DNA from: Diplolepis rosae | Lineage: Eukaryota > Arthropoda > Insecta > Hymenoptera > Diplolepididae | Direction of reading: 5' to 3' | DNA: 64,000 bases | NCBI GenBank assembly: GCA_030998225.1 | Contig: JAPYXD010000695.1 | Span: 1,469,001-1,533,000 of the forward strand | Part shown: piece by piece, positions 41,301-49,692 of the stretch | Layout: every line of letters starts with the position of its first letter | Numbering within the stretch: the stretch's first letter is position 1 | The notes under the pieces: model-generated | The model's database searches: none | Told to the model about the DNA's origin: nothing | The model's input: the letters and a program-made list of their open reading frames with translations, nothing else | Position numbers and translations under genes: made by a program

Positions 41301-44300
41301 GGTAGACCCACGATTGGCCGCATCCTCAACGGAAGCCTTACTGACTCCTTATCTGTAATAGGATCTCTTGATGTGGTTTCATCACATTCTTATTCAAGTT
41401 GATCCGCCTATTCCTTTTGAACTCTACACATTTAGTTTTTAACCCCTCAACATCTTTTCAATACATTTCAATGTCTATCTCTTTTACTGTAATGTTTCCC
41501 GTAAACAAAACAAGTGCTCGAATCTACTTGAATGGTTTTGAAAGCACCTTTTATTGCATTTTAGGTTTAGATATTATCAAGATGAAAAAAAAAACTGATA
41601 ACGATTTATCGGATTGAAATAAGGGTTGTTCTACTATCAGCCCCGATATAAGCTCACCCCTGGAGTAGCTCTCACTTGGAGTGCATTGCACGCATTGGCG
41701 TCATTGAGGAAGAACTATTTTGATGCATATTAGGCCCCAATGAAACGGTTACCGTTGCTTCTAGATACGCTCGCTTGGGAAAAATGCGCCATTGATTTTA
41801 CATCAAAGGCTGTCTAAAAAAGCCGTAAAGAACCTCGTGTGCTGATCGAATGCTCTGCTATACGAGTACGATGCAGTTTTGATGCACCGTGTTCAATCGG
41901 CCTACGCCTCCACCCCCACCCCCGTCTTTCTGCAACCTGATTTCATGGCACGTCGGGTACCCTTTCGAAATTTCCCGCTAAGGCGCTCTGCGATAAGGTG
42001 ATCAGGATAAAAGTGCATATACCTACTGGTGCGGCAAGATCAGATCTATTCCTGGAATCGTCTGATGTATATTTTAATTCTGCACTAGAGTTCTCTAGGT
42101 AGAATAAAAAAAATATTTCAAAAAATGAACGAAATTACCGTTTTTTGACACATGATGTTTTTCAATAAACGGAAAAAAATAGTTCAATAATGTTTATAGA
42201 ACTGTTCGAGAGTTGGGAATATTTTAGAATAAAATGCAGAACTTTCAATGATTTTTCTTAAGTGTTTTACATTTTATCCTAAAAAGATCTGTAAATTTTC
42301 TAGAATTCTATTCCGTAAATTCTTGTATCCCTAACTCTTAAATAGTTCTATACACTTTATTAAACTATTTTTTTCCGTGTAGATCATCTTCAAAACTTTT
42401 GAATTATAGAGTAGGCGGACAGATTATTGTGATCACTGTGATACTTCATTATAATGACAGTTAGTAGTCTTAAAAATAAAGAAAAAGTTAGTCTTTCAAT
42501 TTTTAAACACATTAGCTTATATATGAAACGTACACGCAGAAAAAAGATCAGTAAAATTTACAGGAAGTTCGGTACATATTTGGACATGACTTTTTAGTAA
42601 ATTTTACAAGAAGTTGAGTTCAATCAACAGATTTTCTGTACAATTCACTTAGCGTACAGTATAATCAACTTAACTCGGATTTTTTCGTATTCAGTAGATT
42701 TTACTGGACGCTGAGTGAAACGTACAGAAAATCTGTTAATTGAACTCAACTTCTGGTAAAATTTACTGAAAAGTCATGTTGTCCAAATAAGTACCGAACT
42801 TCCTGTCAATTTTACTGATCTTTTCTCTGCGTGTAGATGAGCCAATGTTTTTATATAGTGTTGAATATTAGAAATGTTCTGAAGTGTAAAAAAAACTTGG
42901 TTCAGATTCCATATGTTTAGGTAAAACTGAACATTTTTTTATAATTTAGAAACAAAATTTCATGTATTTTGGACACAAACATGTAGAAATTTAGAACCAA
43001 TATAATTTGTTAATTTCCTAAGTATCACATTCTCTTGAATTACAAAGCAACAGAAAACTGAAATTTACAATTCTTTTGAGTAAATGCATCTTAAAATTGC
43101 GAAAAGACGACTGATATTACCGTTTTTTAAAATTATGAAATTTATCTGAATTTTCTGTCAAATGTAACCGTACGAAGCTTCAGTTGCAAGTATTAAAATA
43201 TCAGGTTAATTGAGTTTGATTTAGTAATTTTTAATTTATTGAAGAGTATCTGAATTTTTTTTAATTCAACATAATTTTACGAAATTGCAACTGCATAAAA
43301 CTCCAGCTTGTGTAAAAATTAATTCATGTAAATATTATAAGTGATCATAATAATTTCATCACCTACTGTAACTTATCTTTTTTGAATGAAACTTAATTCG
43401 TATTTCTAAAATTGAAGAATAATTAATAAAACAAACATTTTTCAAATGCAATTTTAAAGAATTTTTACAGAATTTTTAAGGTTAAAATTTTTTTGCATCA
43501 TATTTTTTGGTTTTAATAGCATTTTTTTTAATGACTTTGATGAAAAATGTGTGTAATCAATAATTAATCTGTCAAATTTCTAAATTTTTAAAAAATTGAG
43601 TAGTTTGGCTAAAAAAATAGAATTATGGAATAACAATTCAAAAATTGAAACAAATAATATACATTTTAACAATATTTTTAATGGAAATTTAAAGATTTTA
43701 ATTGAAGAATTTGGAGATGAATTTTTCCAAGATTCTAAAATGCCGTGCTCTCTAAATCTGAATCAGTCAAATTTTCACTGATTGAATCAGTGATTTGCCT
43801 TATCACTGATGAATCAGTGAAAAAATATTTATCACTGTTAAAGCAGTTAATTTTCACTAATTCATCAGTGAAAAAATGATTTTTCACTGTCAAATCAGTC
43901 AGTTTTCACTGAAATAATCAGTGAAATTTGACTGATTTACAGTGACCTCTTTTTAGCTATTTGAATCAGTCAAATTTCACTGATAATCAGTAGATTTTGA
44001 CTGATTCAAATTTAGAGAGTGACTTTGTTACTTTTTGTGGAATCGAAAAATGTCATGAAAATAAATTTTAGAGCTCTTTGACTACTACCGGAAATCGGTA
44101 TTTAAAGTTCTAAGTTTCCCAAAAATGTTACAAAATGGTCAAATTTCATAAAACGTGAATATTTGATAGGAAAATATGTCAAATTGAAGACAAATCTAAT
44201 ACTTTTTTATATGACAAGAATGTAGAAATGCAATATTGTTAATTGTTGAGGAAAATTGCAGTTTGATAATTGAAAAAGTATTGCTAGTGTTAATATTAAT

Positions 44301-47300
44301 GAAAGAACCCTTGGCAAAAAAGTTTCAACAATCAACACAAACACTGAAACGAGTCAACGAGGGTTCTTCTTATTATCCGTTTCGCGGCTGAAATTGCAGA
44401 AGGGCAACCGAGTAGCAAAGAACTTTCGACTTGCCTCTTGTTGTCGAACAAACTCTGCTCGTAGGTGCAGCCAACAATAGCCTAACTCTGCGGCAAACTA
44501 ATTTAACATTCGTCCAAACTACCTTAATTCCTCCGGGCCAGTTTGCTTCGCTCTTTCCGGAAAAATCGTAGCTAAAGTTTTCCAGTTTTCACGTACTCTT
44601 ATCCACATAACATTTTTAAGCAGCATAATCGTCTGGCTTTCGAAAACCTTCCGCGTTCTAGTTTTCAATTGTATTTCTTCCCCAAGTTCATCTATTTCAG
44701 GGCCGTCCAGTGGAGGAGAGCCTAGCCGGGAAATTGGCCCAGGCCCCGCGCTTTTATTCTCCGTTAAAAAATTAGATCTATGCATTTCTTGAAACAATTG
44801 AAATTTGAAAAATTCGATATAGTACTTTTAATCATATTTACTACCAATAAATATATTAAATTTGTAAAAAATAAAGCTCCACAAATCCACGGGACGGCAC
44901 TGGTCTATTTGAATCTGACAAGATAAAATTAAATCTAGATAAATATATAATTCGATTCCTGATGGTGTCAGCTTCAGACATTATCAATTCAGTCTTCCAA
45001 TATTACTTTTAGGCTACTAGTACAGGCAAATTAGGATTTTTTTCGGAAAAAAATCTTAAAGTCGATTTTTTATGACGAATATTCGGGTGAGCATAAGAGA
45101 AGCTTAAAATAAAAAATTCGGGACTCCCCCCTTTAGCATTTTTTGCAATCCAAAATTTATTTTTAATTTTTTTTCCCGCGAAAAAAGTTAGTCCTGCAGA
45201 AAAATTTGTTGAACAATAACAGTACAGGACTATATTTTGAACAATTAGTGTCATTGTCTCACTGTGCTAGAGCGATAACTGCAAAAAATAGATGGCGCCA
45301 AAGTTACCAAAAACTTGTTTTTCTACCCGAAAAATATCTTTTTACGCTACTACACTCGCGGAAAACAATCGAAACAAGTGATTTACTAATCAGCAACGTC
45401 AGTTATTTTAAAGTGAATAATCATGAATGTTTTCGTCGTAGCGCAGTGGGCCAATGACACTAATTGTAGAAAATATTGTCCTCTACAGCTTTTGTCCAAT
45501 AAATTTTTCTGCACGAATAACCATTTTTGCGGGAAAAAAAATTAAAAATAAATTTTGATTGCAAAAAATACTAAAGGGGGGAATCCCGAGATTTTTATTC
45601 TGAGCTTCTCTTGTGCTCACCTAACGATTCAGTAAAAAAAATCGACTTTGCGATTTTTATCTAAAAATGCCTATACCTTGATATTTTGAGTTTAAAAGTT
45701 TTTAAATTATTGAAAGTATGCAATTGTTTGCCAATAGAATTAGAAAAGGATATTGTAGGCTGAACTCCGTCGTAACTGATATCACCGGAGTTGCAATCGC
45801 TACCTCGGTCGGTGCTATCCATCCTGAGATGCGAGTAATCTGGACTGCCGTGTTGCGCTGCTGCGAGAAGAGCAGGATGCAACATGGCTGGGGGATGAGG
45901 CAGCGGAGGTGAATCCCTGAGCTCTACACCACTGCCGGGTGGACTTGCCGGAAGATGGTGAGGCCCTGGCGGTGGTACCTGACCCGGATGACCCGGATGA
46001 CCAGGATGGGGGTTGAAGAACGGCGAGTAAGGTGAGAAAACTTGACTCTCGTGGAGGCTGGGGTTTGGTATCGCCACACTTGTTGGCAAGGACACTGGCA
46101 GAATCGGTGGTGCATGATAAGGTCTAGGTGGTGGGGGTGGCGGTGGACTATCACAGCCTCCCTGAGATGCAGACCCATCTTGCGCTAAGATTCTCGACAC
46201 TGTCCTTGGTGTAATCCTCGTATCCGTCACCTGAGAAAACAACTGTTTCAATAAATTTCTTTACTAAGATGCTCCAATATAAACAATTCTTAATATTAAT
46301 TATTTTATTTCTGATTTATATACAATTCATAATTATCTAAATTAATTCTAAACACTTTAATAATTTGAAAAATATTATATGTTTTTTAAACATATAATTC
46401 TTCTTCTTATTATATGTTTAAAATTTTAATGCCTCTGTCACATGAATCAATTTTTCGGTAGAATTGAATTTCAAAATTAGATGAAATAAGGATAATTAAT
46501 CACAGAAACACACCACAAAAAAATTTGGTTCATTTTAAGGTAGTAAAGAAAAGTTCTATTAAAAAAACATAGAAAAAACATGATTAAAAGTATTATTTTT
46601 CGTAAGTTTTACATCTTTCACATAAAAAATAATGTTTTTTCTTTCGTAGAACGCGATTGATAATACCGTTTCAAGTCTTAAAATCATAGAAAAAATTATT
46701 TTTTTATAGACCTGTTTCTTGATACAACTACCTTAAACTTTTCATTTTTTGTTTTTTTTTTGTGTCAGTGATACAAATTCTTAAATCATTAGGAGTATTT
46801 AAGAATTTAGAATATTTTGTTTGATTTGATTATTAATTAAGGTAAATGACCGAGTAATCGTCATTTTACTCTTGAAATTTGACAAAGTACTGAAAAACAA
46901 TTTTTATTGAATTATTTTACAACAACTGATAGTCTGATTTAGTAACATGGATGATAAAAAATGGTCAAAATCAATGATAATCCAATAAAATGTAAGATTA
47001 TTCGTGTGCCGATTATTGAAACTAAGTACCATTTATCTCAAAATCCCAAGATTGATGACGTCTAAATTTGAACAATTTGATCAAAACTTCATTCTTTTAC
47101 AGTTAAGTATTTGAATTTACTTAGTTAAATTTAAAATTCAATTTGATTAGAACTTTTAATTTTCAGTTAGAAAATAATGATATATAATTATAAGAAACTC
47201 ACCTTATGACGTTTTTTCTTTGGCGTCATGACAAGCGAAAGGGCTTCATTTTGTTCCGAATCCCTGCTCTCTCTGTCGTCGTTTCTCATATTGCAATATT

Positions 47301-49692
47301 GCTCACGTTGTTCTCTCTGTTGTTCACGCTGTTGCTGTTGTTGTTGCTGCTGTGCGTGTATTGAAGCCATGGCGTATATCGAAGATGATTTCGGGGTTTG
47401 AAACATTCCGACACTGGGCCTGACGTGTGGGGGTAGTTGGTTTATTTGGTTAAGGTTGTTTTCTGTGGGCCCAGAGTGTGGACCATGGGTACCACCAGGC
47501 ATGGGACCGATTTGGGGAAATCCCGTAGATTGTGGAGGCGGGGGGCCACCGTTTAGGGGCCCCCGTGATCCGTTTGGGCCCCCAGGTGTTTGAGGTGCTC
47601 CCCTGTCTACTACTTTCGTTCTTGGTGATTTTCTGTCTAGTTGGTTTGCTAAAAAAAGTTCCTTATGCAACTGCTCAGCAGCAACCTGTGCAGCTGCTTC
47701 ACCCTGCTTGCCAAGAAACCTTCTTTGCGATGCGTACCTTGCAAATATGCTGTCGATGAGGTTCGTTAATGAAGATGTGATTTCGTTTTTGAGGGTGTCC
47801 GCAATTCCTTCAAGGTCAGCGCCGGTTATGTGAGGACCTGAGGAACCTGCTGTTGCAGCGGCCCCCCTGAAGGCATTTAATCTTTCTTGCATATCTTTGT
47901 ATTCTTTGTGCAATGAAGGCGTGCTTGAAGGTGGTAACTGAGGTGTCTGAGGTGTGGGAGGTGCTGTGTTGTTTTGACTCGGTGGTAAAGACTGAGTGGA
48001 GAGCTGAGGTGAGTTTTGTTGATGTTGCTGCTGTTGTTGCCTGGCAGCCTCCTGATGCTGCTTCATCCTTTCAAGAGCAGCATGTTGCTGTTGTTCAAAT
48101 ATTAACTTGTGGTACATGGCGGTTGCCGTGGCATGTGGATGATCGGGTGGCAAAGTTGCGAGGCCATTATAGGGAGGTGGATGAGGTCTTGGTGGCCTAG
48201 GTGGGGGCTGAGCTTGAGGTTGCGGACTAGGTGGCGCGTCTCCATTTTCGCTTGCTTCCACTTCCACTCTGCTGGAGAGCTCGTTGTATTTTTGCTGCAT
48301 TTCTGCTAGCTGTTCATGTAGACACTTGAGCTGAATTTTGAGGTTGTCTTTCTCCTCACGTTTCTGCCTTATCACTGGTGGATCCTCCTCTTCTTCACTC
48401 TCTTCCTCGTAGTCCATCAAAGAGTCGGTAATGCCATGTTGGTGAATGTGGTGAACAGTTTGTTGTTGAGGCTGATAAAGTTTCCGTTTTTTACAGCCAT
48501 TGACAGTCGGCGGCTGAAGAGCCGGACTGCTTCGCATCGTACTAACGATATTCTCCACTCGAGCACGTTTAATTTCTGTCGTGGGGGAATTTGTTTCTGT
48601 TTTAGGTAGAACGGGGCAGGGTGAATTACTGGGACTACGTTTAAGATTCATTGAATCTTGGATTTCCTCCTTAACGGAGACTGATCCTGATTGTGGAGCG
48701 GAGGGGCTCGATGGAAGGCTCTGTTCACAATCCGAACCGTCCAAATTTGCACCAGGTTCCATGCCAGCTTCAGCGAATGCCTCTTCCATATCACGTGCTG
48801 CCTGAGCAACTTCTTCGGCACTGTCTTCAGCGTCTCCCGGCATCACGCTATCGCGGTCACTATGGTTCGCATTATTCACGATATTATTGCCATCAACACT
48901 TTCTTCGCCGCCACTCTGCACTGTTCCACTGCGCGCACTGTCACTATTTTGTTGCTGATGTTGATGAGGACTGTGATGTTGATGCTGCTGTTGGGATTTA
49001 AGTAAGTCCGCAGTGGTGTTGTTATTATTATTGTGAATACTGTTGTTATTTGTAGGTTGATCCTGCGCAGAGAGAGCATTAAGCTTATGCCCTTGAAGCA
49101 TGTTGCGAAGCATGTGCGACTGTAGATCTGCCGTGGCAATTTCGTCACAGTTAACCATTGTTCCTTGTTGTAAATTAGTTGCAGTTTCCATACCAGCACC
49201 AGTCATTCCATGGCTGCCTTCGAGGGGCGATCCCCCAGCGTCACTGGCCTGCTTGACCTGTCGACCTAGGAGTTCGTTGAGCATTTTGGGAGGGCCGAAG
49301 CCCGTTGCCCCAAAAAAGCCGAAGGCCGCGTGGGCGGAATGCTGCTGAACTGCTGTAGGCCCCGTCGTTGTTGCACCGAGATGACCTTGACTTCTAGGCA
49401 CTCCAGACTGTTGCTGGAGTTGTTGTTGTTGAAGATGTTGTTGTTGTTGATGCGGCTGTGGACTCTGTTGGTGAGGAACTCCGTTACCACTGAAGATCGC
49501 ACCGTAAAAACCGCCGCCCGGAAAGGATGGCCGCGAGGTGAAGTTTGGTATACTCGAATAGCTGTTACGCGGCTCGCCGGCGTCCACGCGCTGTCTGGTG
49601 CGCTTCTGCTTCTTCAAGAGTTGCTGTTGCTTACTGTCCGTGGTTGCTCCGTAGAGGGCGAAACACTCGGTCTCCTCCTCCGATGACATCAT
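17871..49692 (-). CDS. pros: Prospero homeobox transcription factor (whole coding region, 5 exons)
   Basis: Join of exons 49692-47203, 46230-45754, 40958-40804, 18856-18712 and 18050-17871, about 1,148 residues. Prospero is the insect orthologue of vertebrate Prox1. It is a nuclear DNA-binding protein that is segregated to ganglion mother cells at neuroblast division, ends self-renewal and promotes neuronal and glial differentiation. All junctions keep frame: exon 1/2 phase 0, 2/3 phase 0 (U12 splice), 3/4 phase 2 inside the Arg of WFSNFR, 4/5 phase 0. The C-terminal ~159 residues are the homeo-prospero domain, recognisable from [16 protein letters not shown] through [15 protein letters not shown] at 49692 (reading MMSSEEETE) is chosen because the open frame upstream reaches only a GTG at 49758. 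Orthology is near certain. Exon edges come from splice signals and frame, not transcripts. Confidence 0.95.
18051..18711 (-). other. pros intron 4 (661 bp)
   Basis: GTATGG donor and TTTTATTGCAG acceptor, AT-rich. Its first 15 nt may be exonic if the alternative in-frame donor at 18695-18696 is used. Confidence 0.88.
18712..18856 (-). CDS. pros: pros coding exon 4 (homeodomain/prospero-domain junction)
   Basis: 145 bp: one base completing the split Arg, then 48 codons from [15 protein letters not shown] to HYNRNNHIE. This covers the end of the homeodomain recognition helix and the start of the Prospero domain, which folds against the homeodomain and masks the nuclear export signal in the known family. 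The acceptor is ATTACAG|GGAG. The donor used here is GAG|GTATGG (GT at 18710-18711), which gives HIE-VPGNF as in other family members. A second phase-0 donor, CAG|GTGCGC, lies 15 nt further on (exon end 18697) and would insert VWGPQ. Confidence 0.94.
21621..21690 (-). mobile_element. tRNA-like SINE fragment, truncated copy
   Basis: Third copy of the same family. The TCTTTCTGTGGAAAA arm, spacer and B-box region are present, and the sequence breaks off after TCTTTCGATTGAC. The A box is missing. Confidence 0.65.
21990..22260. mobile_element. Diverged relative of the 55814 foldback family
   Basis: Contains TTCAAGAAAAAATTCTCTAT and TACCATTTCTAATTTTGAAA, matching the arm of the 35.4, 36.4 and 55.8 kb copies. 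Edges are unclear. Confidence 0.35.
23336..23368. repeat. (AT)n microsatellite
   Basis: About 16 AT units in pros intron 3. Confidence 0.9.
26118..26581. mobile_element. TA-flanked foldback MITE (CACTGAAAAAACAG ends)
   Basis: Ends TACACTGAAAAAACAGTATA and, inverted, TACACGAAAAAAACAGTATA. The TA dinucleotide at both borders fits a Tc1/mariner-type target site. The small open frames inside are by-products of the inverted arms. Inside pros intron 3. Confidence 0.7.
26586..26803. mobile_element. Second foldback MITE directly adjoining the first
   Basis: Ends ACACGGAAAAAG and, inverted, TACGGAAAAA. Internal arms TTCTTAGAATTTAGTA and TACTAAATTCTAAGGA are complementary. Only four bases separate it from the element at 26118-26581. 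Confidence 0.6.
27079..27095. repeat. 17-base C homopolymer
   Basis: A run of C in very AT-rich DNA. Length may be affected by sequencing or assembly error. Confidence 0.85.
27198..27272 (-). mobile_element. tRNA-like SINE fragment, truncated copy
   Basis: Shares TCTTTCTGTGGAAAAAAGAC and the B-box region CTGGGATTCGAGCCCAG with the copy at 38.2 kb, and then about 25 nt of anticodon-arm-like sequence. The A-box half is missing. Confidence 0.65.
27348..28047. mobile_element. Nested foldback element
   Basis: The inner arms at about 27676-27765 and 27790-27875 are inverted copies of each other around AAAAATTACCA...TTTGGAA. The outer ends resemble each other in inverted form (AGGGAATTT...GGAGAGGGG against AGGGAATTTTC...GGGGAGAGGG). 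The first 65 bp recur at 29188. Confidence 0.55.
29184..29250 (+). repeat. Dispersed copy of the 27348 element end
   Basis: About 65 bp from AATAAGGGAATTTATTGAAA to AAAAGTCCACGGT, nearly identical to 27344-27412 in the same orientation. Possibly a solo terminus of that element. Confidence 0.65.
35149..35280. mobile_element. Short AATCAGT-family element, degraded
   Basis: Contains CAGTGACTCATTTTTAGCTA followed by TTAATCAGTAAATTTTGACTGATT, matching the right half of the element at 43746-44021. It ends in a degenerate form of the CTCTCT terminus. Confidence 0.45.
35350..35753. mobile_element. Long-TIR foldback element, internally deleted copy
   Basis: Begins TTAAGGAAGTACTCG and ends CGAGTTTACTACCTTAA, which are inverted versions of the same terminus. 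The interior shares GATTCTATAA, AACCATTAAAAAACA and ATAAAATTTATTAATA segments with the copies at 36.4 and 55.8 kb. Confidence 0.6.
36356..36817. mobile_element. Long-TIR foldback element, one-ended copy
   Basis: Same family as 35350 and 55814. It carries the right terminus, ending CAACTACCTTAA, and a minus-strand open frame (36729-36526) with the repeated peptide [13 protein letters not shown] cannot see a matching left terminus. Confidence 0.6.
38203..38334 (-). mobile_element. tRNA-like SINE fragment bounded by inverted repeats
   Basis: On the minus strand a tRNA-like body runs about 38302-38230. It has an A box (TAGCTCAGTGGTTAGAGCA), a 7-nt anticodon loop CCAGCAA reading AGC (Ala-like, but C at position 33), and a B box (GATTCGAATCC). 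The acceptor and T stems do not pair cleanly, so this is a tRNA derivative and not a working tRNA. It is flanked by inverted copies of AAATCTTTCTGTGGAAAA (38203-38220 and 38316-38334). Confidence 0.7.
38997..39265. mobile_element. TA-flanked foldback MITE
   Basis: Ends TACGCGGAGAAAAATAGTTT and, inverted, TACACAGAGAAAAATAGTTC, with arms of about 60 bp (AGAAACTTTACT...CAAAGTTGGGAC). TA at each border. Confidence 0.7.
40804..40958 (-). CDS. pros: pros coding exon 3 (start of homeo-prospero domain)
   Basis: 155 bp encoding [17 protein letters not shown], then the first part of the atypical Prospero homeodomain, ending WFSNFR with the Arg codon split CG|G. The donor is CCG|GTGAGT (GT at 40802-40803). 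The acceptor is taken as the U12-type GTGCAC|TCG (AC at 40959-40960), 11 nt after the branch-site adenosine of TTCCTTAAC at 40969-40977. A U2-type acceptor, CCACAG, sits 5 nt upstream (AG at 40964-40965) and would lengthen the exon to 40963. It needs a phase-1 donor to keep frame, and I see no convincing one. The protein sequence here is essentially invariant among insects. Confidence 0.94.
42166..42381. mobile_element. TA-flanked foldback MITE (CGGAAAAAAATAG family)
   Basis: Ends TAAACGGAAAAAAATAGTTC and, inverted, TACACGGAAAAAAATAGTTT. Internal GAACTGTT and CCCTAACTCTT match the copies near 54.1-54.6 kb. Located in pros intron 2. Confidence 0.7.
42531..42835. mobile_element. TA-flanked foldback MITE, 305 bp
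   Basis: Ends TACACGCAGAAAAAAGATCA and, inverted, TACACGCAGAGAAAAGATCA. Arms of about 130 bp each are complementary with few mismatches (AAGTTCGGTAC, CAACAGATTTTCTGTAC), so nearly the whole element is one hairpin. Located in pros intron 2. Confidence 0.8.
43746..44021. mobile_element. MITE built from repeated AATCAGT/ACTGATT words
   Basis: Ends TGCTCTCTAAATCTGAATCA and, inverted, CACTCTCTAAATTTGAATCA. The interior is almost entirely alternating AATCAGTGA and TCACTGATT words on both strands, giving many short palindromes. Relatives lie at 35.2 and 52.5 kb. Confidence 0.75.
44698..44902. mobile_element. hAT-like MITE with 8-bp target duplication
   Basis: 205 bp. Ends CAGGGCCGTCC and, inverted, CAGTGCCGTCCC, matching the CAG-start, GC-rich style of hAT termini. 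It is flanked by ATCTATTT (44690-44697) and GTCTATTT (44903-44910), an 8-bp duplication with one mismatch, as hAT elements make. No transposase inside. In pros intron 2. Confidence 0.75.
45018..45678. mobile_element. Foldback element beside the U12 donor of pros
   Basis: The ends TAGTACAGGCAAATTAGGA and, inverted, AAGGTATAGGCATTTTTAGA share AAAGTCGATTTTTT further in. The arms continue inward (TTTGCAATCCAAAATTTATT against AATAAATTTTGATTGCAAAA; TTAGTGTCATTG against CAATGACACTAA). Its upper end is about 75 nt inside intron 2, counting from the U12 5' splice site, and supplies an AAG|GTATAG donor-like word. Confidence 0.75.
45754..46230 (-). CDS. pros: pros coding exon 2 (Pro-rich linker, 159 residues)
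   Basis: 477 bp, phase 0 at both ends, residues 831-989. It begins [16 protein letters not shown], which continues KKKRHK of exon 1 into the block conserved between Prospero and Prox1. The acceptor is TTTTCTCAG|GTG. A Pro/His-rich linker follows, including a run of seven prolines, then [15 protein letters not shown] just before the homeodomain. The 3' end is set at 45754 because the next nine minus-strand bases, ATATCCTTT, are a U12-type 5' splice site, and splicing there joins GVQPT in frame to SSTLTPMH of exon 3. The frame stays open for another ~90 nt into the intron, which matters for the alternative twintron splice discussed in the findings. Confidence 0.92.
46231..47202 (-). other. pros intron 1 (972 bp)
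   Basis: A standard GT-AG intron: GTGAGT donor and TTTTCTCAG acceptor. AT-rich, with no gene or repeat that I recognise inside it. Confidence 0.88.
47203..49692 (-). CDS. pros: pros coding exon 1 (N-terminal 830 residues)
   Basis: Residues 1-830. Seen in order: acidic start MMSSEEETE; basic nuclear localisation segment KKQKRTRQR at 27-35; Gln/His-rich tracts; the motif [19 protein letters not shown] near 124-143; Asn/Gln/His-rich runs around 215-250; an acidic stretch near 285-310; [13 protein letters not shown] at about 375-387, a motif shared with Prox1; an acidic run followed by a coiled-coil-like segment, about 449-475; Pro/Gln-rich tracts; [16 protein letters not shown] near 627-642, also Prox1-like; a Gln run of eight near 781-788; and a second basic signal PKKKRHK at the end. 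The donor is AAG|GTGAGT with GT at 47201-47202. Long plus-strand open frames across this exon are shadows of its CAG/CAA repeats. The Gln and Asn runs are likely to vary in length between individuals. Confidence 0.95.

Larger units (their letters stand above)
40959..45753 (-). other. pros intron 2, U12-type AT-AC intron (4,795 bp)
   Basis: The 5' splice site ATATCCTTT (45753-45745) and branch site TTCCTTAAC (40977-40969) match the minor-spliceosome consensus at every position. The terminal AC is 11 nt from the branch adenosine, as U12 introns require. Joining these sites keeps frame and gives [13 protein letters not shown]. Drosophila prospero is known to carry a twintron at this place, with a U2-type intron nested inside a U12-type intron. 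The intron holds several foldback elements listed separately. Confidence 0.9.
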
